Source: Epiperipatus broadwayi (taxonomy: Eukaryota; Onychophora; Udeonychophora; Euonychophora; Peripatidae). Taken from it: a stretch of 64,000 nt of DNA. Where the stretch lies: positions 1 through 64,000 of the forward strand of contig JAQFVV010000233.1 in NCBI GenBank assembly GCA_028023455.1. Direction: 5' to 3'. Made by a program: the position numbers and the translations under genes. Position 1 is the first letter of the stretch. Every line of letters begins with the position of its first letter. Positions 1-11,959 of the stretch are shown here, one piece after another. Below the pieces are notes generated by a model. It made no database searches, was not told the origin of the DNA, and saw only the letters and a list, made by a program, of their open reading frames with translations.

Positions 1-63
1 TTATTATTACTACTACTACTACTACTACTACTACCTTTCACTACCACTACTACTACTACTAAA

Positions 64-99
<36 letters not shown>

Positions 100-136
100 G
101 TTATTATTATTATTATTATTATGATGATGATGATGT
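1..136. repeat. Compound trinucleotide microsatellite
   Basis: Runs of TTA/TAC triplets give way to TAT and then ATG triplets, with one interruption near 36-62. The tract starts at the window edge, so its full length is unknown. It directly precedes the LINE remnant that begins near 148. LINE 3' tails are often such repeats, so it could be the tail of a neighbouring element outside the window. Confidence 0.9.
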
Positions 137-147
137 TTAATTGTTAT

Positions 148-1064
148 TGTAAAAATTCAAGGGGTTTAAGAACAAGAATTTTATGAAGCAATTTTATTAA
201 TGAATTATGATATAATTTTCATTATGGAAACGGCTTATTGAAGATATTTTTGATTGCCAATTATTTGATAATAGATACAAAGTTTTTAGATATGATCAAA
301 ATATAAATATGGCTAATAGAGAAGGTGGTGTTCTTATTGCTATTAAATCTCATTTTGAATGCATGGTATTAGATCTACATACAGATGTTGAATGTATTTG
401 GATATCTATTAATTTAGAATATGAAAATTTGATCATTAGTAATGTTTATTTACAGCCAAAAATTAGTATTTTACACTTTAATGATTATTTTAATATTGTT
501 GAAGAATTGCTTGTAGCATTTAAAGGATCAGTTATGATGGTAGGTGATTTTAATGTTCTTAGGTTTATAAATAATAAACATACTTATCTTGATTCTAAAT
601 CATTAAGATTATTATCTGCTGTTAATATGCTGAATCTTACACTAAGTAATGATATTTGTAATAATTATGGGATTACTCTAAATTTAGTTTTTAATAATTT
701 TCCATCTAACTTAAAATGCACTAAGTGTAATCAATCTCTTGTTAAAGAAGATGTTTTTCACCCATCTTTGGATATTGATTGCTTACTTCAATATAAAATT
801 GTAAAACACATTTATAATTTTAAAAGATGTTATTCCAAAGGTAATTATTTAGATTTGTACAAGGCATTACAATATGATAGTTGGACATGTGTGCATAATT
901 GCAATAATTTAGAAGATGCTGCTGTTAATTTTCAGAGCAGATTTACAGAACATATAAATAAATTTATACCTAATTTGAAAATTCATACTATATATCCAGT
1001 TTGGTTTTCTATAGTTCTTATTAAAGGAATTAGGCACAAATTAAAATTTTATAAGAGATTTTAA
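148..1064 (+). pseudogene. LINE endonuclease domain, jockey/CR1-like, decayed
   Basis: This is the 5' part of a broken non-LTR retrotransposon. Reading frames joined by eye give an N-terminal NSRGLRTRIL-like segment near 150-190, then METW/IED-like residues near 225-250 with a frameshift. The open frame from 309 contains a GGVLIAIKS motif and the metal-binding-site motif GDFNV near 545-560. These are the usual landmarks of the exonuclease-endonuclease-phosphatase fold that nicks target DNA for LINE insertion. The later YxxxD and SDH motifs are weak or absent, so the domain is unlikely to be active. It continues into linker and reverse transcriptase downstream on the same strand. I infer jockey/CR1-like affinity from motif style; a tree would be needed for the clade. 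Confidence 0.75.
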
Positions 1065-1519
1065 AATTACTGGATCTTTATTTGATTGGCATAATTTTAG
1101 AATATATGGGTCATTTACAAAAATTATTAAGAGCCTTTTCAGGATTACTTAAAGAGAACTGAAAATAATTTGATAAAAAAGCCAAAAGATTTTTGGGGAT
1201 GTATTAAATTCCTTATACCAAAAAGAAATACTTTACAAAATGAAAATATAGGATTAGTAGCAAATGACTTCTCATCTTTATTCAATTTAAAAATGGAAGA
1301 TAATGCTTATAATAATAATGATGATGATTTTACTTATGAGACATTAATTAATGTTAACAATGAAACTTTGAATTTTAATCAGATATCTATAGAATCAATT
1401 CTTTCATCTATTACACAACGAAAGAACAAAAGAAGTGTAGGAATAGATAACATACCGTCATTTATTTACAAAGGATGTGGACAATTATTGGTTCCTGTAC
1501 TGAAACATTTATTTGATTT
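1065..1519 (+). pseudogene. LINE linker and RT fingers, interrupted by insertion
   Basis: The coding trace continues after a frame change near 1064 (DWHNFRIYGSFTKII-like residues at about 1085-1130). An open frame then runs from 1170 with KKPKDFWGCIKFL and an RT-entry motif RKNKRSVGIDNIPSF near 1420-1465. That motif is typical of the segment just before the RT palm in LINEs (usual form K-K-x-x-x-G-x-D-x-I-P). The frame reaches HLFDL at 1507-1519, where foreign DNA begins. The open frame then runs into the insert and stops at 1574, so those last residues do not belong to the LINE protein. Confidence 0.75.
1507..1519. repeat. Target site duplication, left copy
   Basis: ATTTATTTGATTT occurs here and again at 2206-2218, exactly flanking the palindromic insert. 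Removing the insert plus one copy restores the LINE reading frame as HLFDL followed by SLKS, which is direct evidence that the 686-bp insert arrived as one unit. Confidence 0.9.
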
Positions 1520-1611
1520 GTATTTTTATATTGGACTATTTCCATCATCTAATATGTGTGTTGAATGTCTTTAGAAAAGTTTAATTTTTAGTTAAATATT
1601 CCAAATGCATT

Positions 1612-1762
1612 CAACTGTTAGTAATATCACAGCAAACAGGTTAGTATATGCACCAACTGTTAGTAATATCACAGCAAACAAATGTTAATAATATCACAGC
1701 AAACAGGTTAGTATATGCACTAACTGTTAGTAATATCACAGCAAACAGGTTAGTATACGCAC
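1612..1762 (-). repeat. 42-bp tandem units, left palindrome arm
   Basis: Four units of the form AACTGTTAGTAATATCACAG plus 22 more bases, two of them shortened (about 42, 28, 39 and 42 bp). They are part of the SINE body and read on the minus strand in SINE orientation. Confidence 0.85.
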
Positions 1763-1990
1763 AACGTTTCGAGAGGTATTTTTCTCCCCTCTTCTTCAGG
1801 TGTTGCTGGCCTGACCAGTGACAGTACTAGCATGGGATTCGAACCCGGGTCCTTAGATTCTTGATTATTGAAATTTAAATTTCAATAATCAAGAATCTAA
1901 GGACCCGGGTTCGAATCCCATGCTAGTACTGTCACTGGTCAGGCCAGCAACACCTGAAGAAGAGGGGAGAAAAATACCTCTCGAAACGTT

Positions 1991-2074
1991 GTGCGTATAC
2001 TAACCTGTTTGCTGTGATATTACTAACAGTTAGTGCATATACTAACCTGTTTGCTGTGATATTACTAACAGTTG
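1991..2074 (+). repeat. 42-bp tandem units, right palindrome arm
   Basis: Two complete units of the same repeat as at 1612-1762, here in SINE orientation. The copy-number difference of about two units accounts for the unequal arm lengths of the palindrome. Confidence 0.85.
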
Positions 2075-2205
2075 AATGCATTTGGAATATTTAACTAAAA
2101 ATTAAACTTTTCTAAAGACATTCAACACACATATTAGATGATGGAAATAGTCCAATATAAAAATACACCTAGAACACCATCATCACAAACCTTCAGAAAA
2201 ACACA

Positions 2206-2783
2206 ATTTATTTGATTTATCTCTAAAATCTAATATTTATCCTTCTTTATGGAAAGAAACAAAAGTAATATCAATACACAAAAAGGGATCTAAAAAAACG
2301 ATTGAAAATTATAGACCAATATCCATACTTTATATTACAGCTAAAATCTTTGATAAATGTCTTCTTAAGCATTTATCTGGAAAGTCAATAAATACAAATT
2401 TAATCACAATAAATGACATAATTGCACAAAATTTTGATCAACAAAAACAACTAGATGTTATATATGTGGATTTAAGTAAAGCCTTTGATAGAGTGAGTCA
2501 TGAGGATCTGTTATTAAAGTTAGCTGCATATGGATTATCTAAAAATTTGATTGAATTTTTTAAATCTTATTTATTGAATAGGCCTCATTATATTTTCTAT
2601 AATAATGAATGGTCAAATTGTATTTATCCTATTTGTGGAGTGCCACAAGGTAGTGTATTAAGTCCTTATTTATTTGCAATAATGACTTCAGATTTGCATT
2701 GTTTTATAAATAATAAAAATATTTTTTGTTATGCTGATGATATAAAACTATTAAGACAATTTATAGTTCATCAGCTCATTTGA
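2206..2783 (+). pseudogene. LINE reverse transcriptase palm, truncated
   Basis: After the insertion the LINE frame resumes and stays open to a stop at 2781. Landmarks in order: TKVISIHKKGSKKTIENYRPIS (motif 0/1 region, about 2265-2325), VDLSKAFDRVSHEDLL (motif A, catalytic Asp, about 2465-2510), GVPQGSVLSPYLFAI (motif B, about 2637-2680) and FCYADDIKLL (motif C with both catalytic Asp, about 2725-2755). Motif spacing shows that the stretch usually holding QxGFRxGxST before motif A is missing, so there is an internal deletion around 2390-2430. A frameshift ends the frame shortly after motif C. Catalytic residues are intact locally, but the protein as a whole is broken. Confidence 0.85.
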
Positions 2784-3531
2784 AATTGCAAAATATGTTA
2801 GAATATCTACATAGATGGTGTATTAAAAATGCTATGATTATAAATGCTAGAAATGTAAAATTGTAACATTTACTAGAAAATCTGGTAAAAGTTTATATAC
2901 TTACACATTAAATAATACATATATTCCTCGAGATACTAGTCATAAGGATTTAGGAATAATTTTCTCTGCTAATGGATCATTTACAGAGCATGTTTCATAT
3001 AATGTAACAAAAACGCATAAAGTATTAGGTCCTATTTTGAGGTTAATTAACAATTTTGAATTAAATACTATATTAATGTTATTTAACATGTTAGTGATTC
3101 CAATACTTCATTATAGATCTGTTATATGGAATGCAGACATAATTTCACATATTAATATGATTCAAAGTGTTGAACATAAGTTTCGAAAATTAATATTACT
3201 TAAAAAGAAATCAGGAAATTTAAGTAATAAGTTATTTAATCATAGACTAATTGCTGACATGATAATATTACAAAAGATAGTGAAAGGAGAAATAGATATT
3301 TCTGAATTGGAGACAAAAATACAATATAGAATCCCCAAGCTGAATAGTAAAAATACTGAACTATTTTATATACCTCATTTTCATTCAGATTGTTTGAAAA
3401 GATCTACACTGGTTAGATTACCAGATTTTTATAATAAACATTTTAAAAGCATTGATATTTTTAATTTACCAAAGAATAGCTTTAAAAAAGCAATTCAACA
3501 GTTATTGTGTTGTAATAGCAATCAAATGTAA
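2784..3531 (+). pseudogene. LINE RT thumb and C-terminus, frameshifted
   Basis: Coding similarity continues in shifted frames: AHLKLQNMLEYLHRWC just after 2770, then KDLGIIFSANGSFTEHV near 2945-3000, the common LINE thumb motif (usual form YLGxxxxxxxxxxxHI). An open frame from 3037 gives ILHYRSVIWNADI near 3105-3145, matching the LINE motif Y-x-x-x-x-W. The final residues end at a stop at 3529-3531, about 60 bp before the (ATT)n tail. No C-terminal zinc knuckle is visible. Confidence 0.75.
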
Positions 3532-3587
3532 ACTTTTTGGTCTTTGTATGTAATGTATGTTTACATGTTAATAAACAATTGAATTGA

Positions 3588-3713
<126 letters not shown>

Positions 3714-4399
3714 AAATGAATAAATATAAACTTTAGTGGGCACATGTTTATATCATTCAACATAAATACATGCTGTACTTTCTCCTATTAACTAGTTTTA
3801 TTATTTACAGCTAAGATATATTTGTGATCTCATTGTTACAGAAACATTATTTACTTATACTGATAATAAGACTTATTAAATTAATTATCTTAAAATGGTT
3901 AATTGAATATTTTCACTATCTAATGTTTTGTATTTTTTTTATTATATTATTATCTTATCTCCATTCAAAGTCTTAATTTAAAGCCATATATATATATTCA
4001 TATTATATTTTTAATATTTACATTTTAGATCTATATTTTTTAAAAAAAATCAATATCTATATCTATATCTGTTGGAAATGCATGGTTACTGAGGAAAATT
4101 CAGAATTTGACTACTGGTAAAATTTGGATCTGTTATATTTCAAATTCTCACACATAAAAAGCAACTAGCCTGATTTATTACTAATCATGTATCAGTTTTA
4201 TTATTAACACAGAGTCCCATCTTTTAGCTTAATATAGATTAGACAAATGCTATTATTGTCATTATATTTCAGGGTTTCAGCTTACACTATCTGTTTTAAA
4301 TGGTATTTGTCTTGTTATATTATATTCAAGATTTTATTTTATTTATTTTAGAGATAAATTCCTATTATATTTTCAATGGACATCTTAAAGAAACTTTTT

Positions 4400-4437
<38 letters not shown>

Positions 4438-4689
4438 GCATTTGTGATTCCCAGTAATCATTGTATGACTAATTTTAAACTTTATTCTTTATCTTCCCCT
4501 TTTTTTCTTTCATAAAGTTAAACTGGTAATCTTATTTATGAATGGTTGGTAATATATTTAGATAAAATTGTACTATCATAGCTAACTGTGGAATAGTTCT
4601 TAATAGACAATATGCAGTCTTCTTATTCATTTCACTATAGAATATCTGGATATTAAAGTCTGTCAATAATTAAAAAATATCTTCAAATT
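3714..4689. other. AT-rich non-coding DNA
   Basis: I see no reading frame with family resemblance on either strand. The only clear structure is an (AT)n run at about 4403-4433. Confidence 0.6.
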
Positions 4690-5310
4690 CTAATTAAGTT
4701 TATTGGTTTCTGAAGGTTAGGAATATCAATTATCAATACGATCTTTTTTAATAGCTTTTATTTCCCTAGCTTTGTATTCACTTCCTGTGATGAATCTCTT
4801 AGAATCATTACAGTCTTGAAAAACACATTTTGATAGTCAAAATACAATCCAACTTTGCTTTATTTTCATTTGAATCATTTCATATCCATTTCTACTTAGA
4901 TTTTTCTCAAAAGTAAAAAAAAAACAATATATATTTTTCTTTTTCTTCAAATTCCACAAGCTTGTCTCTTTACATTTTTTTTTCAGTATAAGTAAATGTA
5001 TTCTCAGAACTTTCAACTATCAAAATTTCCAATTCTAGTATTAAAATATTCCATGACAATTTTAAAATATTGTTTGATCTCATCAAAAACATACATTTAT
5101 ATTAAAAATTCCCTACTTCTTCATAATGAGATTTAATTCAGCATAAATGTGACTTATGTGTATTTGTTACCTTTGATGACATAGAATACCTATTCTTGTC
5201 ACTTTTTTTTAAATATGTAATCAATATAAATAATGTCATTTTTCAACCTTTTACTTATAATGAATCTCATTCCATATATATTTCTGATATTTGTACTTTT
5301 ATAATAAAAT
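4690..5310 (-). pseudogene. RTE-type endonuclease fossil
   Basis: The plus strand aligns by eye, base for base with gaps, to the antisense of the fuller RTE copy at about 50990-51650. Shared stretches include the segment for the SDHRLV-side region, the GDFN region (near 5020-5070) and the part reading TATAATGAATC (near 5258). The order is the same throughout. It is heavily mutated with no usable frame, so it is much older than the copy at 49-52 kb. Neither end carries an obvious target duplication; it looks like a fragment left after decay. Confidence 0.7.
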
Positions 5311-6864
5311 ATATTGTGACCTTTTATTTAGGTCCCTATATTAAATAATCCAAAATTTTAAATCATAATAATATATCTGGCACGAAAATCTTAATAAATG
5401 GCTCTAAATAAAGACTGTTCTGGATGCTCTAGGAAATCTGCTTGAGTGGAGAAAAGGTTTTAAACCCAGTGTAGGCTTGTACTAGGGATAAAATAATAAT
5501 TTTATAAGTATTATTATTAATTGGGAGATAAATATTGCTATTTTTATTATTGTTGAATAGCAATTGAAATAAATAAACAAAGAAATTAAATTTATTAAAT
5601 CTTGTAAAATAAATGGTTATAGTCAATTCCTTAAGCATTTTTTTTCTTGTAGTGAATCCAAATATGATCTTGAATAGTATGAGTAGTTATTAAAAAAAGG
5701 TAGGTGGAATAATATTAATATATTCACACTAAGATTATTGGTCCATTTGTTACCACAGTACCTTGTAATAAAAGCTATATATTATCTAACCAAGTTGTAG
5801 GGGGGTGATTAAGAAAAAGGAGAATGAGAATCAACAGACTTTAACTCTAATCTTAGAAAATAAGGAGGAAAAATCTGAAAAATCAGAAAAATTTGGAATC
5901 TAATTGAATGGGATTATAGTATATTGTTATCTAAAATGATTGAATAGAAATCTTAAAGCCTTGCTATTGTTTTAATACCATCTTTCTGTCAATTGATGGT
6001 TCCTGAAAGTAATACTGGAAAGGAAATGGAAACCCTGTGGATCATAACTTACTTCCATAAATATTACTTCAAATCCAGAACAATTCAAGAAAAAGTAAGC
6101 CTTTACTTTTATTTCGTTTATAATTTTAAATTCTCATCTTTAAAAATGACACACAAATTATTTACAGTTAAAATAAAGAGCTGATAATGTTTGTATTTCG
6201 CACCACTATTAAGCATAAGGCAGAAAATACATTTGTTTATAAATTGTAATTTCAAGAAAATAATTCAAAATGGTTTTGAAGAAAGGCTTCAGAAAATATT
6301 ATAAACAAACTCAAAAGTTATTTTTATATCATATAATTTTAATAAAGTTAAAAGATAGTTGCGTGATTTTAGTCTCGATTCTTTCTTGAGAACTAAAATT
6401 CATCTGCTAATTTGTCTTTAGCGCCAATTCATATAATGATGGAAATGGAGAACAACAGATTAATTAAAATACTAAGGATATCGTATTTATAATTGAAGAA
6501 ACTCTTCTTAATATCATTAATCACATAATACTTTGCTAATAAAATTGGAATAAAAATAAATATTTACTTTTAAAGTTATTAGGAAATATGCGTTGTAATA
6601 ATATTTTAAAAAATGTTTTTAAAAAAAATGCTCAGATTATTTAAAGATTGTTACAAAAAATTATCGCAGAGGGAAAAGCAAAAAAAAAAAAAAAATCAAT
6701 CAATAATTTTAAAACGTTAAACGGGTTATTTATAATGAAACTCTAAAGTAATTTTTTTAAAAGAAAATTATCTGGATTAAAATGTGAATAAACCAATCTG
6801 CTTAATTGCGTTACACTTGGAAGTATTTGAATATTATTTCTCTATGCCGAAATTAAAGATAATA
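5311..6864. other. AT-rich non-coding DNA
   Basis: No coding or element similarity recognised. Short open frames near 5429-5638 (minus) and 5993-6184 (plus) have low-complexity composition and no family landmarks. Confidence 0.6.
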
Positions 6865-7250
<386 letters not shown>

Positions 7251-9729
7251 CATTACTTATGAACCTTTACTTATTATATCAGTATCTGGATCATTCAGCT
7301 CAAAAAGTGGGGACAAACTGTGAATTAAAAAAGAGAAAATACAACAGGAGAAAATGTTTGTTTATTTTTATTTATGGCCTAGATCTATTATTGTAATATG
7401 TGTTTGTAAGGTATTATTTCAGAAGTTCTCTTTTTATTAATTTATTGTGGTATAAAATATATATAGTTAAAGAGAAAAAGATGTGTACAATATACTTACA
7501 TCTATAACATGTATTTTTATTTTTTCAATTTAGGGGAAACATAATATTAAATGTCATTTACCTGGGGTGAGGGGAAGATATATTTACCTGTCGTACTTTT
7601 AAATAGTCGTTAATATTTTATTAAATAATAAACAAATAGCCTTAAATTTTGTCAAAGATATACTAGAATGACTTAACTGCTTTCTTATATGAAAGAATTA
7701 ATATAAGTTTTTTATTTATTTATTAAGTTTGTCTATGAATATGTCCACTTTAAATATAAAATGTTGATTTATTTGTTTTATCAAGCAGTGATTCACCTAT
7801 AGATAGGTTAATTATAAAAATGATAGCATTGTGGACATAGGCAATATTTTAGTGACATGTGTATACACTAAACCTATTCATCTCAACTTTTAATCAATTA
7901 TTAATTGCGCAGAATGTGATAATTGCCCTTATCATATTCTGATAAAAGAAATGGCTTTAGTATGATGCATGACTTTATAATTTTTGAATTCTAAATTTAA
8001 AATTTGTGCATACCCTAAAGTTCTCAATACACTGTTGCTTTTCTAATTTAAGTGCGAGTTCAACTTAAATAAGGTTTCATTATCTTGTTTTGTTTTGTTT
8101 TTTTTAAGATAGGCTAAACAGTAATAAGTGATACTTTGAATATCATTGTGTAGGTGGGTTGTATTGACTAAGAGTATGGTCAATGGGATACCAAGTATAT
8201 TTTTCCATCCCTGAGTTTAATTCAATGTATTGGTTTTATTTCATACAATATCTCTAAATTGAAATTTGTAAATATATTGTAAATAAATCTTGTTGTGTTA
8301 AGAATTTATTTAGTTATCTGTAGTCTTATTGCTAATCACCATACACACTATTATTGTTATTGCTTTCGACATATCAGAAGATTATATATTGAAATCATCA
8401 TCGACCACTATAGTACAATTAACTATATGTTGTTATATCCTAATAATTTGGTTAAGCCCTATAATTTATTAGTACATCTAAGGTATCATCACACAATAAT
8501 CAAAATGTTATTAACCTAGAGTACAAATTATTTTAAGTAATAGATTAAAAGATAAATATAATATTGATTTAATTGGTTTAGTTAAACCTGCAGATCTATC
8601 ATTCACTGATCTTGATCACATGGTTGCAAATTATTTGAGAAAATGAATTTGGTAAGTTATTGTTTTCTAATTATTAAAAGTCATTCCTATTCCTAAATTT
8701 TAAAGTTTATATTAGTTATCAAGTTTCTTTAGAACTGCTAAATATAGTTGTTAATTTGAGTTTATATTAAGAACTGTCATGTGCATTATATTTGGGTAGT
8801 GGCAAAATCCCTCTCACTGACCCAAATATATGTTGTATAACAATTTTGAAATGCTAGAACCCTGAGAAGAATTAGTTGTTAAGTTTCAAGGTAGAATTTA
8901 AATTTATAATAAATTTTATAGCTAGTTATTTATTATAGTTATACTTGAAGTAGATTACTTTCACTGTTTTATGAAAGTCAACCAAACTTTAAGATGTAAA
9001 CTATTTTTTTTTGTCACAAAAGGTATAGCTTATCTCAACTTTATGATAAATATTCTGGTTTTGTCAAGTGAATCCCTATTTTTATTTAGCTTAGCTTCTT
9101 ACCATTTAATACAATATTAGTTTATGGTTCAATATTTCAGTCTCCATCATCAACATTGTTCACATTCTTTTATTATTCATTCTCATTTGACATTAATTTA
9201 TTATCATAATTGATTAATCATAATTTTATTCTTTTATCATCTTAAATATTCATTAACTCTTATTCTATCATTACCTTAATCATTCATTATTCTCATACAC
9301 CTTCGTTTCTTTTCTCTTCATTCTTAGACTCATTTCATTTTACTACTTAATTATTAGTTATTTATTGGTTTGATGGATATTAAATTTATTTAATCATATT
9401 TGGTTTGTTTGTTTGTTATGTGGATTTTAAAGCTGGTTTGACCAGAAGTTATCCTCTTTATTAATAACCTTGTGATCTCTTGTGGATCTATAGTTTCATG
9501 CTACTTTTATGCAATAAAGGAATCGTCTCATTAGTTTAACATTTTTGTTTCTTCATGCTTATATTCATGATTATTTGGGTAGCGAAGATTACAAAAGGTG
9601 GATCTGGTGCCATGAAATGTGCTGCCAGATTCGTGTATATGATTCCAGCATTCAAAGAGAAGGACACAAAGGTGGATTATAGTGCCAAATGTGAGTCTAG
9701 ATTAGTGGTTGATCCAAGAGAAGGTCACA
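7251..9729. other. AT-rich non-coding DNA with small GC-richer island
   Basis: No gene recognised. A 14-bp stem-loop with one bulge lies at about 8788-8829 (arms ATATTTGGGT and ACCCAAATAT). The segment 9560-9725 is less AT-rich and is open on the plus strand, with a Lys/Glu/Arg-rich reading, but I cannot match it to any family. Confidence 0.5.
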
Positions 9730-9732
9730 ATA

Positions 9733-9812
<80 letters not shown>
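9730..9812. repeat. (AT)n microsatellite
   Basis: Nearly pure AT dinucleotides with two TTA phase slips. It follows the GC-richer island at 9560-9725. Confidence 0.95.
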
Positions 9813-10129
9813 TTTTCAAATCAATTGTCTTTTTGTCTTTCCTTCTAAACAAATAATCTCCTATTTAATATTAGGTAATTCTTCCAATTTGAATAGTCTT
9901 TTTTCATTTGAAAGTGATTTTATAATTGTAGTTATATAAATAAAAAGGATATCATTTAATGGTAATCTAAGCACATACATAACCAGGGGATTCTAAGCAC
10001 TCTTTTCCTTTGATTAATAACAGCTAGTGTGGCTAATGATTATACAAGTTGTAAGAAATAAGGCCATAATTTATTTTTATTAGTAATGATTGTAAATATA
10101 AAAGATGATTGACATTCATAAAGACATTC

Positions 10130-10312
10130 ATCTTTTCTTCATGACTATCAATCAGGTTTCAGAAAAACCCTGACAAATGATGCTACCATGAGAATAAACA
10201 TTGCAATAACAAGAACATGTGGTGTGAACATTAAATGCATCCTATTCAATTTCTTTAAGATCCCAAAAACGAATCATGAGAGACTCCTTAGATAACAGCA
10301 AATTCTTTTCTA
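10130..10312. pseudogene. RT-like / RTE 5'-leader remnant
   Basis: Two resemblances overlap. On the plus strand, 10140-10300 reads DYQSGFRKTLTNDATMRI, then ILFNFFKIPKTNHERLL, close to the LINE RT stretch Q-x-G-F-R through motif A (usual form F-x-D-F-x-K-A-F-D-x-x-x-H), with the catalytic Asp lost. Separately, 10190-10312 aligns to the plus strand of the leader of the RTE copy at 52110-52226 with roughly two thirds of bases matching, and stops near that element's 5' end. I cannot decide between an RT fossil and an antisense leader fossil; one resemblance may be chance. Confidence 0.45.
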
Positions 10313-10638
10313 CTGTATTGAATATATATATATATACTGTATTTAAAAATTTGATAATCTAATTTTTTTTAAAAACTATATATAATTTTTTACTACAATG
10401 CATATTTTGATCTCTCTCAATGATAAATTGAATGGACAAAATACTAAAATTTCATATTAAAACAAACAAACATGCATTTTATAGAGAAACATTACAGAAA
10501 ATGAAATTTTAAAGGGTAGGCAGTTTGATCAAGGGTTTTTTCCTCTCACTTTGCAATAACATTGATAGAATACATTTTAACTTTTTAATTAATAATTTGA
10601 AAAAGGCATACTCATTACATAAGTAATATATATTAAAA

Positions 10639-10854
10639 CTATAACCTTAAGACTATGCACCTAAAATACGATAGTAGAAATCTCTACAAATCTAAACATA
10701 AGATTAACAATTTTAAAAGACAAAAGTGGCCACTCTTATCTTCGATCTAATTACTAAATATATAGGTGAATCTAAAGTATTTTCATTAATCTTGTGTATA
10801 GATTTGTAGAGGTCCCTACTGTCATATTTTAGGCACATAGTTTTAAGGTTATAG
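10639..10854. repeat. Imperfect inverted repeat (MITE-like)
   Basis: Arms at about 10639-10708 and 10784-10854 are reverse complements with roughly 10 differences. Shared segments include CTATAACCTTAA, CCTAAAATA and CTCTACAAATCTA. The spacer is about 75 bp and non-coding. No transposase or clear target duplication is visible, so non-autonomous foldback or MITE is an inference. Confidence 0.65.
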
Positions 10855-11339
10855 CCTTATTTTAACTTTTTGAAAATAAAGATTTAATAAAGTTTTTGTA
10901 AATATAACTTAATTGAAAAAGAATATCTTAATATTTTAGTTTATACAAAAAACAAACAGCTTTTCAATTAAAAAGAAAAAAACATGATAATCTATTGTAT
11001 GTTTTTACTTATGTTACAAAATTTCTTACAAATCAGATTTCTTACTATATACATATATATTCATGTATATAGCAGTCACTTTTTAACAAAGTGTCACCAT
11101 TTGACTTCCAAATATAAAAAAAGATCTAAAAATGAATTTAAAAATGGTTATAAAAATCAATCTGTGAACCACAAATACATCTACATATAAATATGTTGGT
11201 TCATTTTTCTGCTTGATATTTTATGATGCTGTTTTTTAATTTCTTCAGCAGAAAACATTTCTAAAATACTGAAATATCATATCTAATTATATCTCACCAT
11301 TGTATTCTATTCTCTTCAGCATTCCCAATAAAAACAATC

Positions 11340-11760
11340 AATACCATATTTTTTTAAAAATGTCTTTGAGATAATCATTATAATACAGATGAAGTCCATC
11401 TCTCTCACAAAAATCATGCTCAAGTTTGCCATAAAAAACCCATTTAGGAAGTCTTATAAGAATCATTTGTTTTGCATGTCCAATCTAATCAAGATATTGT
11501 TTTACAATAGTGATCTCTATAATATCACATTCAGAAAGTTGAATATTGATTGCTTTTATAATTTTGCCTTAGTATTTTTGAAATTTTATGGAGCATCCTT
11601 AAATGAAACTTTTCTAATGCATTTATATTGCATTGATAGAATGTCCAAATTTCACATCCATACAATAAATTAGATAAAACAAAAGTTCTATCTATATATA
11701 ACTAATTTAGTTGCAATAGTTATTTCACTATCATGAAATTCATTATATTTTAACTTGTTA
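11340..11760 (-). pseudogene. Old LINE, RT thumb/C-terminal region
   Basis: Minus-strand readings in several frames resemble the C-terminal part of endonuclease-RT LINEs: a LLYGCEIWTF-like segment (near 11650-11690), FHLRMLHKIL-like (near 11590-11620), and a WLDWTCK-like segment near 11470-11500 where related elements have LRWxGHV. Stops and frameshifts are frequent. Collinear with the RT and endonuclease remains at 12868-15075, so this is the 3' part of the same ancient element. Confidence 0.6.
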
Positions 11761-11959
11761 AAAGGTGCAGTAGCATATTGGAGTTTTTATTGTATTTCAA
11801 TGTCTAACTCTAACATTCTACTTATAAAACTACTAAGTTATTTAAATTGTTTTTCTTTTTTTTTTTTTATCAAGAAATTTTATTGTGATCTCAAAGAATT
11901 ACATTATAAAAATAACAGAGTTATGTTGTTAACAAACACTATAATAAAGGTTACATAAC

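Larger units (their letters stand above)
1520..2205. mobile_element. Palindromic SINE insertion (two head-to-head copies)
   Basis: The two halves are reverse complements of each other, meeting at AAATTT|AAATTT between 1876 and 1877 with no spacer. Each arm, read outward from the centre, holds a half tRNA with the box B-like GGTTCGAATCCC, then a body with CTGTCACTGGTCAGGCC and CTCGAAACGTT, 42-bp tandem units, and an AT-rich tail. Outside the tandem units I see no mismatch between arms. The left arm is about 67 bp longer because it has extra tandem units; the right end has 38 additional unpaired bases (2168-2205). A 13-bp duplication flanks the whole. A diverged relative lies at 26815-27050 with a fuller tRNA head, so both copies here are 5'-truncated inside the tRNA part. 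The host LINE is decayed but the arms are nearly identical, so the insertion looks recent. Confidence 0.85.

Noticed and set aside
1954-1996. Hammerhead-ribozyme-like core in the SINE body (CTGAAGA, AGAGG...CCTCT stem, CGAAAC)
   Set aside because: The core order is suggestive, but there is an extra base between the stem and GAAA, and the bases on either side of the core do not form stem I. Only a covariance-model search could rescue this.
9560-9848. 97-codon frame as a host exon
   Set aside because: It runs into an (AT)n tract, has no splice context I trust and no recognisable domain.
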